Made by a program: the position numbers and the translations under genes. 64,000 bases of DNA, from contig OZ026602.1 of the NCBI GenBank assembly GCA_964020085.1, positions 32,170,075 to 32,234,074 on the forward strand. The letters run 5' to 3'. Position 1 is the first letter of the stretch, and each line of letters opens with the position of its first letter. This DNA is from Micromussa lordhowensis. Lineage: Eukaryota > Cnidaria > Anthozoa > Scleractinia > Lobophylliidae. Shown here one piece after another: positions 52,460 through 63,222 of the stretch. The notes beneath the pieces were generated by a model. That model saw nothing but the letters and a program-made list of their open reading frames with translations. It searched no databases and was not told where the DNA came from.

Positions 52460-53112
52460 TAAGATGCTCTGGTTGGGTAAGAGCTGCATGAATAATTAAT
52501 GAGTTTGAGAAAGAAATTAGAAAGTTGATGTTGTTTTACTTTAGTAACCTGATAATTAATGTTAGACTGAACAGGGTTCACTGTCAATACTTAGATATGA
52601 GTTTATCTTTTGATGATGTAGCTGCTGCTAGAAATAGGGTACACCATAGGACCTTTTTCAAAAGGTTTCATAAGTTTGCTTATTTAGATCCTTGGTCTAA
52701 TCATCCAAGGCATGTATTTCCTGGTTTAATACGTACTGAGTGTATAAGGTATATAAGGAATTCTAGTCTTGTTTCAGATTACTTGCATTCCTTAAAACTA
52801 TTTAGGTTGAGATTGTTAAAACTGGGTTATCGCAGTGGTTTTATAAAGAAAAATGTAGTGGATTATTACTCTTATCAGCATAGGTGAAAGAAATTGGGGC
52901 AAAATTTTAAAAATAAAGTAGTTTATCCTGTGGAATTTGATAAGGTCACTGGTATGTCAAGTAGGATGTCTAGTTTATTTAGAAGAGCCAGGTCTGGTTT
53001 GGTTTTGGGAAAGACCTTATTTGTTTCAAAGAGAGTGTCTGCTAAGTTGCGTAATATATTAAGTACACGCAGAATTTTACATTGTAAATTACAGCGATTT
53101 AGTTTTAAATAA

Positions 53113-53829
53113 ATTTGTGTGAATTTGATAGTTTGTTTTAGTTGTTACTTAGTTTTGAAAAGGCATAGATTTAGTTGTTTAGCAATAGCAAGTGGGTAGA
53201 CTGATTTTGCACTTTGATTTCACTGGTGTTTGGCATCAAGGGCAACCATACCAATAGCCACTTGATTTTTGCCTAGAATTAAAAAGCATTAAAAATGCTT
53301 GGTTGTTAAAAAAGCAATATGTTTTACAATGTAACACACCTTACCATAGAAAAAAAATTGAATCTCTAAGTTCATAGAAACAATAACTTCAATTCGGAGC
53401 AAAATATGCTCTGATATTTGTAGAGAGATAATCTTTTCAACAAGTGAACCGAACAGTTTTTCCCAAACAAAGCACAAGGAAAACAGTGATCTTCGCTAAA
53501 CAGATAATGTCAAACAGGACAAATATTAGTCCATACGTTTAAAGCCAAATGAAGGCTATTGTGTTTATTATCCTTTAAATGTTTTTGTGCAATGGTGCTC
53601 ATTTGTGAAGACCTCTTCTCTAAGGTTTTAAATGTCACAGTAACTCTGTCATTGTTCAAACCCTATCACTCACACCCAAATGTTTAACAATTATTTGCTT
53701 ATTAATGGGATGAAGAACAAGTGCTAATTAGCCGGGAACTTTTAACTGTGTGAGCCTGTCATAAAAGAGACCAAATAATAAGGGAAACAGAAAGGATGCA
53801 GTGAAAATGAAGAATGCATATACACTTAC
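53113..53829. other. No gene seen
   Basis: AT-rich sequence between the reverse transcriptase and the last recognisable exon of the next minus-strand gene. Short frames only. Confidence 0.4.
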
Positions 53830-56800
53830 CAAACTTAAGAAAGGACGACCATCAATCGTTAAATTGAAAACAACTTCATCTCGGACTGAGCCATGAAGAT
53901 GCATGTCCCTGATTGCCCAAATGGCAGCACTCTTCAGGTTAACTTCAAACCCAGGAAATTCAGATGGGATTTCTTTGATCCCAATAAGGTCTCTTACCAC
54001 GTCGAGCTGCCCCTTTCGCAAAGCTGCAATGTTGTTTTTTAATGGAATTAAGTCCCCGTCTAGTGTTTTCTGCCAATAAATGAGAAGAGATTCCCAAATG
54101 CAAAATGTGTATATTGTGACTCCTAAACAAGACTGTAGACTGTTAAAAAAATCATAAAAAAGATCACGCCTAAAACTCCACAATGCTGGGGGCAAAACTT
54201 GCTAGCAAACAGGCCATAAAAATGGAACTTCAAAATGATTGTTATAAACTTTCAGAGCTACTTACAACCAAAAACTAGTAAATCATTGTATAGCCTGGGT
54301 ACTACAGAAGGCTGTCTGAGCTTGTTTACAAGACCATTTTGTTACATTGCTTGGCAAAACTCATGTTTTTCAACAGAAATTCCCCAATCTACATGTAGCT
54401 ATCAAGGAAGTACATCCTCAGGTTTGACGTTAAACTATCAAAGCCTTCAAAATAAAACAACAACAAAAATGGGCCGATACATGTACATAAAACCTCTACT
54501 CCAAAACGGTATCCGGACAATTCACCCCAGACAACTCGCCCCTCGTCATTTTATCCATTACTGAACCAAAAGAGACCTTAAATGTAAGAAACCAATACTA
54601 AATGCCATAGAAATTATAAACACCATAGAAATTATAAACAGATCCTCCCCCCTAAATCCCCCTTCTCAAACCTTACCCTTAGTCTTATTAGTACACACCA
54701 TGTGGCTTACTGATAATTATTCAAGAAGAAATTCAACATCAATAATTCTTACCCCTGTTCTTCCTAGCCTTGTAAGGTTGATCAAGTCTTGTCAGGAACG
54801 CTCTGAAATCCTACTCTTTAGCTTGAAAAGCAGGTAAATCCAGTCTGGCACCCTCAATGACTTCAGCTACTCTTCCCATACGTCTTCTGGAATGAGCTTC
54901 GAAAATGCTACTTTGACCCCTCTTTCTTTCACGACTGTTTCCATAACTGAGCTAAACAATTCTCGGGCTTCACTAACCTTTTTGGTGAGTAGGCAGCACT
55001 CTCCAAGAGCGGAACCAATCGACTCGCCTTTGGCTTCACAAAGTGTTTTCATTTGTTCCATCAGGTTCACAGCAGTTTCACAGATTTAAGATCATCATCG
55101 GCCCTGAGTTCGGACAGTGTCCTCTTCTTTCCAGGATTTGGCGGGACATGCAGAATTGCCGCGTGCGCACTTTTGGAATTTGGCGGGCTTGGAGTAATCA
55201 GTGGAGTGGGCGGCAGAGAGTCGCTATTTCCATTTCCCTGAACCAAATTTTCCTTTGAAGGTGGAATTATTTCTGGTCCAGGTTTCTGTGACGGGCACGC
55301 AATAGACCTACAGGGCTGGACTTCGTTCCGATTAACCCGCATTAACCCACACCACCAACACTTGAAACTCGTTCGATCGGATAAACTGGACGTCCGCAAG
55401 TGATTTCTGGGCACAGTATTGCTATGGTTAGGCTGAACGGGGAAGCCTCCTACACTTTCTCGCTTCCTCGTCCAGAATAAGAAAACCAAGTCGCCGACGC
55501 TGGAACGCCATTGTGCGAGCAAAGATCATCCTGGTTGATTTGGCAATACTCGTTGGGAAATACTCGGGCATAACCAAGCGTACAGAACCTAGAAGGCTTA
55601 CAATCGCATAAAGCAAAATTTAAGGCATATCAAGATTTCTTCGGGTCTAACAAGGCTTCCACTTTCCATTACGGTAAGCGACTGACTGAATTCTTTCACA
55701 TAAATGCGGCTATTTACTTGATATTTTTTCAAACGTGGCGCCAAATGCCATAAACACTGCCATGTAGAGGAAAATCCAATTATTTCCATTGTGAAGTTGG
55801 TTATTCATTTACTTGTACAACAATACATAGAACCAATCACGCACCAAACACAGACGGCAGCAGTTTGTATGCATGTAGTGTGAGGCCAACCGCAGTCTGA
55901 ATACAGTGGGCTGGCACACACTGCTTGCAGCACTCAAAAAACACTCCTTGTCCGCCGACTGGAGTAATAGCTTAATTTTTATATATGAATTTCCGTACAC
56001 AGTTCAAAAAGTAAAATTTGCATCTTCAGTTCATTTTGTTTACATGCATTCAGGCAAGGCAGAGTTATGGTGGTCCCAGAGGCTTTTCTTGATTTTTCTT
56101 CTTTTTGCGAAAGGACAATTACGAGTTGCAGAGCGGCGAGAAAGAAAACAGAGCCTACTGCATCAGTTCCCAGATGCGTAAAAGAAGCCTTATTTTGCAT
56201 TTGATATTTTTTTTTTATTACGCATATTGGTCAATGGAGCATGAGTTCTGAAATACTAATCTTGACATGTACATCTCTTAATACAGTACACTGACACTAA
56301 TTTCTATTTGGCACGCAGCCGTCAAATCGAGTTATTTTTAGTGTGAGTTATATCTCAGATTGTACTAAGTGTACGGAATAGAATGTGTGAACTTCTAAAG
56401 TATAGATCATGACTGTAACAAATAAAGACTGTGAGATTTTTGAAATTCAATTAACCACAGAGCGTGGCCATCAAGAATATTTGAGACAACACAACAGCAC
56501 ATACAAATTTTAGTGCTCCATTAATAATTTATGTTTCCATTCCAGTTGTATAATTCCATTAAAAGTTCTTAGGGGACATGCAAGATGTTCAAATGCAAAC
56601 AGAGCTCCTTTCATGTTTGACAGATTGACAGATTGGCTAGCTTCTCTAAAAACAGAGGCCCTACAGGTGCTTAGATTAGATTACTAATTTCTTGAGTTTG
56701 AGTCTCAACAAGTGGTTCAACTTTATCCAACTTTATCATTTGCACTTGTTAGGTGCTTTTCCAAACGGCAAGTTGGAATTTGGCAGAAAACGTTTTGAAG

Positions 56801-58576
56801 GGATGATGGAAGTCCCAAATCCACATGATCCACTGTGGTGTAGTCCAAGTCTAGGCCAAGTGTCATCAGTTCCTCCTCTTGCTTTGCATGGGTATTCAGA
56901 ATTCTCTGACTTAAAGGCTTCTGTTGGCTGAATCTCCAGGCTTGTGTTGCCAGGGCCATGTTTGCTGAGGGACTTTGTAACTTCTCCTGTTCAGTACGGG
57001 AGGCCATGTAGTTGTTGAAAAGCTTGTCATATTGCGACAGATCCTTTCGTCTGCCTTTCAATTTCTCTAGTAAACAATATTGAAAAACGGGTCCACCTGT
57101 CCACTAACCTAAAGAAGATATCACCCACAAAATACTTCCTAATGTCCTTAATTTGGATCCTCCCAATGAAATTTAAAAGAAGAATAAACCATTTTACCTT
57201 TGCAAGAATTCATTGTTTTCAAATGCCTGAAAACTTTCTTCTCACACTTGTTAGGCCTTCTTTAAACAATCAGATACTCAATTTACATGGTAATGGTAGG
57301 AAAAATTATGAGTTCACACAGAAACTTGGAAACAATATTTCATGACATAACCATGGCCAGATCTTAGTGTCTAACCCAGTCCAATAACCAAAACATTGGG
57401 AGCTGTTATGGACATACCAAAATTAAAACAGTTTTTACAAAATGACAATTAAGGGAGCCAGTTATACAATGTAGTATTCCCAAGGCGTCCCATAGTTTAA
57501 ATAAACTTTCTCCGGTTGCACAAAGTTTCAACAATAATTAAGTTGCTTGTGTGATGTTTTGTTTAGTCGAAATCTTTGCTGTCCAAAATTGACTGGTACT
57601 TTCACCAAGCTCATGAACGTCTCTGAAATATTTGTTTATTTTTATTTTTCTAATAAATGTACGCATTCAAATGAAAGTCTATGACACAATGTGGCTCTTT
57701 CTGTGACAAGAGATTACTGTAAAAGCTGAAGCTTTTAGGATTTATTTATTTCATACCAGACCGAACCAAGGAAAAGCCTTAATATAGAGACCTGGGGGAG
57801 GCTAAGAGGATGCAAGGACACTTCACTCCACTGAGGAAAATGTTATTGCTGTCCAAGTGCCACATGATCATTGACAGCAATAACAGACAAAATGCTTTAA
57901 AATTTGCTAGGGAATACTGTGAGAAGATAGTGGCCTTGCAGTAAAATTGCTACAAAAGCAGCTTTATCCTTTTTTAGCAAAGACAACTAGACTAAACAAA
58001 ACATCCTGCAGCGACTAAGTAACCAAAATTGCATGTTTGCCGCGCAACCGGCTTAAATGTCCACAATGAAAACTAGTAGGCTTATTGAACAAAATGTCTG
58101 CCCAAACTTTTTGCAAGGTACATGTATGTGTAATTCGTACACTAACAGTATCCATATTTTCAAGGATAAAACTGTTTTCCCAAAGGTACTCAAGCAAAAA
58201 ACTCACATTTGCAACAATAAGAAATAATTACTTTTAACCTCAAATTGAGCTGATACGTACCAGCCTGAAGCGCTGATGTTGAGAGTCGTTTCCTCTCCTG
58301 ATTTGCCTTCGAATTATTCTTCCCCAATTGGAGAACTTGCTGGACTCTCACCGGGATGTTGGCACTGGTTGGTATCAACGTCAAGGCCACTGTCTGGTCT
58401 GCACAACATTTTCTCGCTCTCTCTCAGGGAACTTCATTGTTTTGGACGATTTTTGAGCAGTCTGGGCATTGACAATTGCAAAACGGGCAGGCTGAATGCA
58501 CTGCAACTTTAAAGCTATGAGCTTTACACCTTCTGCAGAATTTTTTCGTGCTACATGTATCCGATGCATTGGACAT
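53830..58576 (-). pseudogene. Multi-exon gene with a DM-like zinc motif, three premature stops
   Basis: Exon 1 (58576-58261) starts MSNASDTCSTKKFCRRCKAH and continues with HSACPFCNCQCPDC, whose CX2C...H...CX4CXCX2C spacing resembles the DM domain of DMRT transcription factors. A TGA at 58424-58426 follows and the frame then reads ADQTVALTLIPTSANIPV. Exon 2 starts at 57066 (EKLKGRRKDLSQYDKLFNN) in matching phase. Another exon (about 55307-54754) has a Pro-rich part, NLMEQMKTLCEAKG (after a phase change near 55085) and LKSLRVPDWIYLLFKLKSRI. Its TAG at 54867-54869 and TGA just after SRISERS sit where Trp is expected. Exon 54069-53830 reads KTLDGDLIPLKNNIAALRKG and DEVVFNLTIDGRPF. I recall the middle part as an uncharacterised, repeated coral family, so a transposon origin is likely. 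Confidence 0.45.
57090..58255. other. Intron 1 of the DM-like gene; nothing further seen
   Basis: AT-rich, without long frames, repeats or hairpins that I could identify. Confidence 0.4.
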
Positions 58577-58699
58577 AATGAATTTTCTTGCAAGAGACAA
58601 CTTTTTTTGGTTAGAAAAATCTTGGAGAAATGGAGAGCCCGAAATCTTCAAGGTAAACGTCAACAAAGTCACGTCATTTCACCCATGCACGCTAGCTAT

Positions 58700-59354
58700 A
58701 GATTCCTTCAGGGAATTTTCTTCCTAATTTTCCTCACAATAATCTACAAAGAAAACACTATACACCCTGTAACTTCTAGAAACAACAACAAAACCAAAAG
58801 CCTTACTCAAGTTCGAGGATAATCTGCAGCCATCAACTCACCAATATCCTGCAGTGACCTTCAGGCAACACAAATTTCGAGCTCTCCATCTGTCTGTTTG
58901 GCACTATGGTTTAACGACGAGCCATGCATACTGCTTTCCTTGTTGTTTAATAAATGGAATTTCGTAAAAAGCAACAGATTTACAAGCTAAGAAGAGAGCA
59001 CTGCACACTTCATACTCAATACAGCTCTACAAGTCGACACCCGCATGATCTGATACACGAGAACTTTCTAGAGTCAATCAATATTTCTTTTTGATGTCAG
59101 CCGGTATTCGACAATACAATTGGACAATCGAACAATGCTGTCTCCATATTAGGGTTTCCTTTGGCTGGAAAGCAACGGAGCTCTGTTTTGATGTTGCTTT
59201 CAAGTGGCGGATGAAACATACAATGAACACGTACTGAGACCATTTTTCAAGGTCATACGAAAATCGCTCTATTTGAATATAAATGTACAAAAAACAAATC
59301 CTTGGAGAGTAAAATAAAGCACTATTAAATGCGAGAAAGTATTTGCATGCATTG
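58700..59354. other. No gene seen; upstream flank of the DM-like gene
   Basis: Short frames only, no obvious repeats. The promoter of the minus-strand gene should lie near 58600-58900 but no motif stands out. Confidence 0.4.
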
Positions 59355-59640
59355 TCACATAAACAATTTAGCACGAATGGAGTCCTTCTGGGTATTTAGC
59401 CCAGGTTTTAACTCCTTAATAAACAACATCTCAAATATTAAGCAGTCAAACGTTGTTCTACATTTTCTCAAAACAGAGAATTGTTTGTCCTTCAAATCGG
59501 ACTTTGATAGGCCATGGTCTTCCAATTGCAGAATATTTATGCTCGCCAATGGGTTGGTGTAAGTGTCGGGTTGTGTACCCGACATAACCTGTGTCGCACA
59601 AATCACATTGAAATTTATAGACCATGCACTGATTGTTTAC
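59355..59640 (-). pseudogene. GIY-YIG endonuclease end of a Penelope-like element
   Basis: One frame gives VYKFQCDLCDTGYVGYTTRH (GIY-YIG start preceded by a Cys pair). After a phase change near 59530 another gives LSKSDLKDKQFSVLRKC and LIFEMLFIKELKPGLNTQ with the final DSIRAKLF. This is the C-terminal half of a Penelope-like protein. The reverse transcriptase piece that adjoins it is on the opposite strand. Confidence 0.75.
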
Positions 59641-59798
59641 AATGGGGGCTTCTTCTCTTTCGGGGAGAGGACTTGGCTGATCTTCCTAGACTGAAAGACA
59701 GGCTTGATTTGCACCCCAATTTTTGCGCTCCAATTTTGCATTTCTCTTTTTACTGAAACCCAAAAACCTGTGGATGACCGCCCAAGTACTATCATCCT

Positions 59799-60690
59799 GT
59801 GCTGGAAAAGGAGAATGAACTTTACGCCAAGGTACACAACATCCTGCCAAAATCAATTGCTGATTCTCTTTGCCCTAAAGGGTCAAGACTTGCTCATTTG
59901 TATGGTTTACCCAAGACTCACAAGCCTGAATTGTCTTTGAGACCAATTTTATCGGCAACTAATACATACAATTACCCACCTGCAAAGTGGCTGGAAGAAA
60001 AATTAAAGCCTCTGTCAACCAATGCTTACACGATCAGTGATATCTTACAATCCTCCAAAGATATCAGAAACATCCCTGTCGATGCTGACCACATACTCGT
60101 ATCGATGTGACAGCCCTGTTTAGCAATGTTCCTGCCCACGAAACCATTGGAACACATGCTGAAAAAGCTTTTGCTGGAAACTGGTTTAGTAACACCCACA
60201 ATCTAAACCTCACCAAAGACCAACTTATGGAATTGCTCGAGCTTGCAACTACAAACCAGCTCTTTCAACTTGATGGTATACTTTACGAAAAAGTGGAGGG
60301 CATTGCCATGGGCTCTCCACTTGGGCCACTATTAGCCAACACCTTCATGTGCTTCATAGAAATGCGCTCCCCTCCTTCTATAAACGGTATGTGGATGATA
60401 CTTTCGCAATCATTCCAGACCTCCACAAAGTCAACGTTTTTCTCTATAAATTGAACTCTTGCCACAAGAACTTGAATTTCACTATGGAAAGAGCCGAGCA
60501 GGATACTATTTCCTTTGTTTGCATGAACATTACTAAATGTGGAAAGTCCACAAACACAGGCCTGCGCCTTCACTATCACAGTAATGTGGACAAACGATAC
60601 AAAAGGTGTTTACTTTCCACAATGATCAACCACGCTTATCGCCTGTCATTGACTCCTACTGCGTTTTACCAGGAATGCGATAAGCTTTGA
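59799..60690 (+). pseudogene. Penelope-like reverse transcriptase fragment, frameshifted
   Basis: Three frames in sequence: RLAHLYGLPKTHKPELSLRP and LSATNTYNYPPAKWLEEKLK; then ALFSNVPAHETIG and KVEGIAMGSPLGPLLANTFM; then FYKRYVDDTFAIIPDLHKVN with the catalytic box. Phase changes lie near 60105 and 60350. The sequence ends at 60690 without the endonuclease. It lies back to back with the minus-strand GIY-YIG fragment. Confidence 0.8.
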
Positions 60691-61130
60691 ACTACCTTTC
60701 TAAACCTGGATTATCCTGTAAATTGGATCAATTCTTCGATTAACGAATTTCTGCACAATATCGACAATTAGTGCGCCTGATGAAGCAAGTGATGGTGAGT
60801 TTTCAAGTGAGTTTTCAACTGTGATGGTTTTAACTTTTGTACTATCACAATGTTTTATAGTAAAGTTATTAAGAACAAAGTGCTAGAGTTTTTATTAAAA
60901 TAGTTTCTGAGTTAGTTTCTGCCACACTGCTTTGCAGCCCTTATCTTATTAAAACTTGGTGTGTCACCAGGTGGGTACATTTAAAAATATTTAAAAATAC
61001 AAGTTTAGGTTACACTGGTGGTTAAAAGCGTTTCTGAAATTATTTACAATAAAAATGTTCCCGAGTTTTGGTCGCAATCACGGACCTTCTTCAGCGGAAG
61101 TGAAATGAAAAACTATACAAAAGCGCAGAT
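60691..61130. other. 3' flank of the Penelope-like fragments
   Basis: At 60777 CCTGATGAAGCAAGTGATGG resembles the start of a Penelope hammerhead, but the GAAA box and stem partner are lost. Near 61085 the minus strand has CTGAAGA and a stem (GGTCCG..., GACC), a second degenerate version belonging to the next element. Confidence 0.35.
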
Positions 61131-61165
61131 ATAAACAAGACGCAGATTAAAATTCAAGATGTGTG

Positions 61166-61680
61166 TCAGTTTTTCTTTTTAGCGAGAGTCAAGTGTAAAT
61201 ACTCCTTGGAGAGTAACGCCTCGTCGTCTCGGTTGAGTGGGTCTTTGGCGCAATTAATCTCCCAGGCCTCGAGAATCTTTCTTTGGTGCCAATTGTTATT
61301 AGTCCTGAGAATTGTGCCCTCCTCCCATGCGATACCGTGATTTGTTTTTATCACGTGGTCTGCAAGTGCTGATTTTTCACCTTGTTGCCACCCAACAGCC
61401 TTTTGGTGTTCGCCTTTTCTTGTTTTGAATTTTCTCTGCGTTTCACCAACGTAACTCTTGCTGCAGTCAGCGCAAGGAATGTCGTAAATGGGATCACAAG
61501 TTTCCTCTTTGTCCATTTGGTCTTTCAGTTTTGGAAACATCTGCCTTATTGTCTGATAGGGTTTGAATGCCACTTTGATGCCATGGTTTTCCAAAATTCT
61601 CTTTATTGGCTCAGAAGTCCCGCTTATGTATGGAATTGTGCTGTACCCCCCGAAGGGCCACATCAAATATTCTGCAATCT
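61166..61680 (-). pseudogene. GIY-YIG endonuclease domain of another Penelope-like element, 5'-truncated
   Basis: The frame is open for 166 codons: GGYSTIPYISGTSEPIKRIL, YDIPCADCSKSYVGETQRKF (GIY-YIG with Cys pair), KSALADHVIKTNHGIAW and EAWEINCAKDPLNRDDEALL. This is the endonuclease linked to the end of the connector. The reverse transcriptase is missing upstream of about 61680. The style differs from the element at 30-32 kb, so it is a separate family. Confidence 0.85.
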
Positions 61681-61689
61681 AGCCCAAAG

Positions 61690-62067
61690 ATGCTTCAAAT
61701 TTATATTGTTGGTGTGTTTGTAAGTGTGCACATATTTTCGTTAGGAGCCCAAGATTATTGTTCAATCACATTGATTCTTTTGTGCAGAAGTACAATAGGC
61801 CAATATATCAATATTCTAGCATGGCTCTGAGGCTTTCAGGTCAAACTTCTATATTTGGTGTTGTTTTCTTTGTATCAAAGTCTCTTTTGGGAATTGAGGG
61901 ACAAAAGAAAGTTGAAAAATTTCCAATTTTGACCCAAAAACCTTGGAGCCATGCTTGAATATCGATATATTGAACGTGGCCTATTCAATCAGAAGCCGAG
62001 AACACATGATGGTCTTCTTCTGATTGGATTTCTCTTGCAAGAAAGATTGTGAATATATTAAAGTAGT
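61690..62067. other. No gene seen; imperfect inverted repeat
   Basis: Words such as GGCCAATATATCAATATTC (near 61798) and GAATATCGATATATTG (near 61960) are close inverse matches, so the stretch may be a degenerate fold-back. Confidence 0.35.
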
Positions 62068-62185
62068 ATAATTTGGTTTTATCAACTGGGTTGATAATGT
62101 GAATTGTCCACCGTAAAGAGTAGCTTCCGAATCTCTTTACGGTGGACAATTCACATTATCAACCCAGTTGATAAAACCAAATTAT
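62068..62185. repeat. Perfect hairpin, 53-bp arms and 12-nt loop
   Basis: Arm 62068-62120 (ATAATTTGGTTTTATCAACT onward to CCGTAAAGAG) is answered exactly by 62133-62185. The loop is TAGCTTCCGAAT. Perfect pairing means either recent origin or ongoing conversion between the arms. Confidence 0.95.
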
Positions 62186-62194
62186 CTTGCAATA

Positions 62195-62231
<37 letters not shown>

Positions 62232-62404
62232 TGCCCCCTTTATTAAAGTAGTACACATTTGGGCTCCTTGCTGCTGCATATACTCTGCCATGTCCCTTTT
62301 ATTTGTTCACTTGGAATTAATATTATTTTGCTCTTAAACAGGGACTCCATCTAAGAACTTTGAAAACTTTGAAATAATTTTTTTTTTCATTTTTAATAGA
62401 ACAG

Positions 62405-62945
62405 GTCACTAACCCAGCATATGCCAGTACTCCAAAGCTTAATGATCATGATTATGGTGTGGTGAGACAGGAAGTGTCACTTGAGGAGGTACTCCAGGCA
62501 GCTAGGAAAGAGATAGATAGACTTGAACAGGAACTTGATAGGAAGAAAAATATTACTACGTTTGGCCTTGGCCGATTTATGTATGATGATGAAATGATCC
62601 GGTTTTATACTGGATTTTCAAGTAGTAATGTATTATGGTCATTTATAGATGTGATAAAACCATCTGCTGAAAAAATGAGAACGTGGTCTCAAGTTCAACG
62701 TGGCAGGGCTAAAAAGCCTGGTGAAGGGATAATTAACGAAGCATTTGTAAACATGAAAAAGCACTCCCTTGCCATAGAAGATCAAGTGTTCATGTGGTTG
62801 TGTAAGGTAAAGCTAGGCTTATTTGATCAAGATTTGGCTGTTAGATTCAATGTATCAATTTCTACTGTAAGTAGGATGGGTATGGCAGACAATGGTTTCA
62901 CTATGGAAGATCTACCAGAAATGTCCACAATGCTTCATCGTTTAG
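62405..62945 (+). pseudogene. Harbinger-like (DDE_Tnp_4) transposase exon, internally deleted
   Basis: After a TTTTTAATAGAACAG acceptor the frame reads VTNPAYASTPKLNDHDYG, a coiled coil (LEEVLQAARKEIDRLEQELD) and the helix-turn-helix that precedes DDE_Tnp_4 cores: FGLGRFMYDDEMIRFYTGFS, VFMWLCKVKLGLFDQDLAVR and FNVSISTVSR. Straight after the HTH the sequence jumps to MADNGFTMEDLPE, which belongs near the end of the DDE core. The catalytic core is thus deleted in frame. Coding similarity stops at about 62945, where minus-strand integrase sequence begins. Confidence 0.65.
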
Positions 62946-63222
62946 AAGGCGTTCTCCAACTAATGAGTACAAGATTCTTCCGATGGAACTTATAAGTCTT
63001 TCCCAAACTCTGCCTTGGTGACTCGCCGCTGGTGGATTGACCTTCCACTCGATCCCTCTTCGGGTCAAGGTGGTCTTAATCTTCTCCTGATCCCACACTT
63101 GCAAAGCTTTGGCGACATCCAACTCTGCTCCTCTGAAGTTAGTACCATTATCACTGTAGATAACCCTTGGAGGACCTCGTCCACCAATGAAACGCAGAAC
63201 TGCATTCATGAAACTATCTTTT
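62946..63222 (-). pseudogene. BEL/Pao integrase core fragment
   Basis: On the minus strand SFMNAVLRFIGGRGPPRVIY leads to SDNGTNF (second catalytic Asp) and HQGRVWERLISSIGRIL (catalytic Glu), ending at ERLLNDEALWTF. The first catalytic Asp is lost at the upstream side, where a LINE 3' end with a C/A homopolymer tail is joined. The downstream side ends at the Harbinger-like fragment. Confidence 0.85.

Larger units (their letters stand above)
51607..52497. mobile_element. 0.9-kb insertion carrying two fold-back hairpins
   Basis: The sequence interrupts the reverse transcriptase between SQEYNSIV and NEFEKE; dropping it leaves the same reading frame on both sides. It starts near a hairpin (51616-51756) and ends just after another (52337-52459). 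Between them lies an apparent first exon of an unrelated gene. No transposase is encoded, so it would be non-autonomous. Confidence 0.6.
49737..53112 (+). pseudogene. Penelope-type reverse transcriptase with no recognised GIY-YIG domain, three in-frame stops and one insertion
   Basis: Start is taken at MASNASPAVKLNAWKKAV. A long N-terminal part is helical and basic (RKLKGNKRAKKKKPGD), followed by LNLLPKVHK and RGRRIVTGHSWC. Past a TAG (51147-51149) come FITFDFKDLYTNI and EEGLSVGCYFS; past a second TAG (51549-51551) comes RYADDGILIF, the catalytic box. A 0.9-kb insertion (51607-52497) follows, then NEFEKEIRKLMLFYF, FFKRFHKFAYLDPWSNHPRH, a TGA (52885-52887) and VVYPVEFDKV to TAA at 53112. The HPRHVF segment is typical of Penelope-like reverse transcriptases. 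No endonuclease follows. Apart from the insertion there is no frameshift over 3.3 kb. Confidence 0.7.

Noticed and set aside
60777..60840. Hammerhead ribozyme at the end of the plus-strand Penelope fragment
   Set aside because: CTGATGA is present but the GAAA box and a complementary stem II arm are lost.
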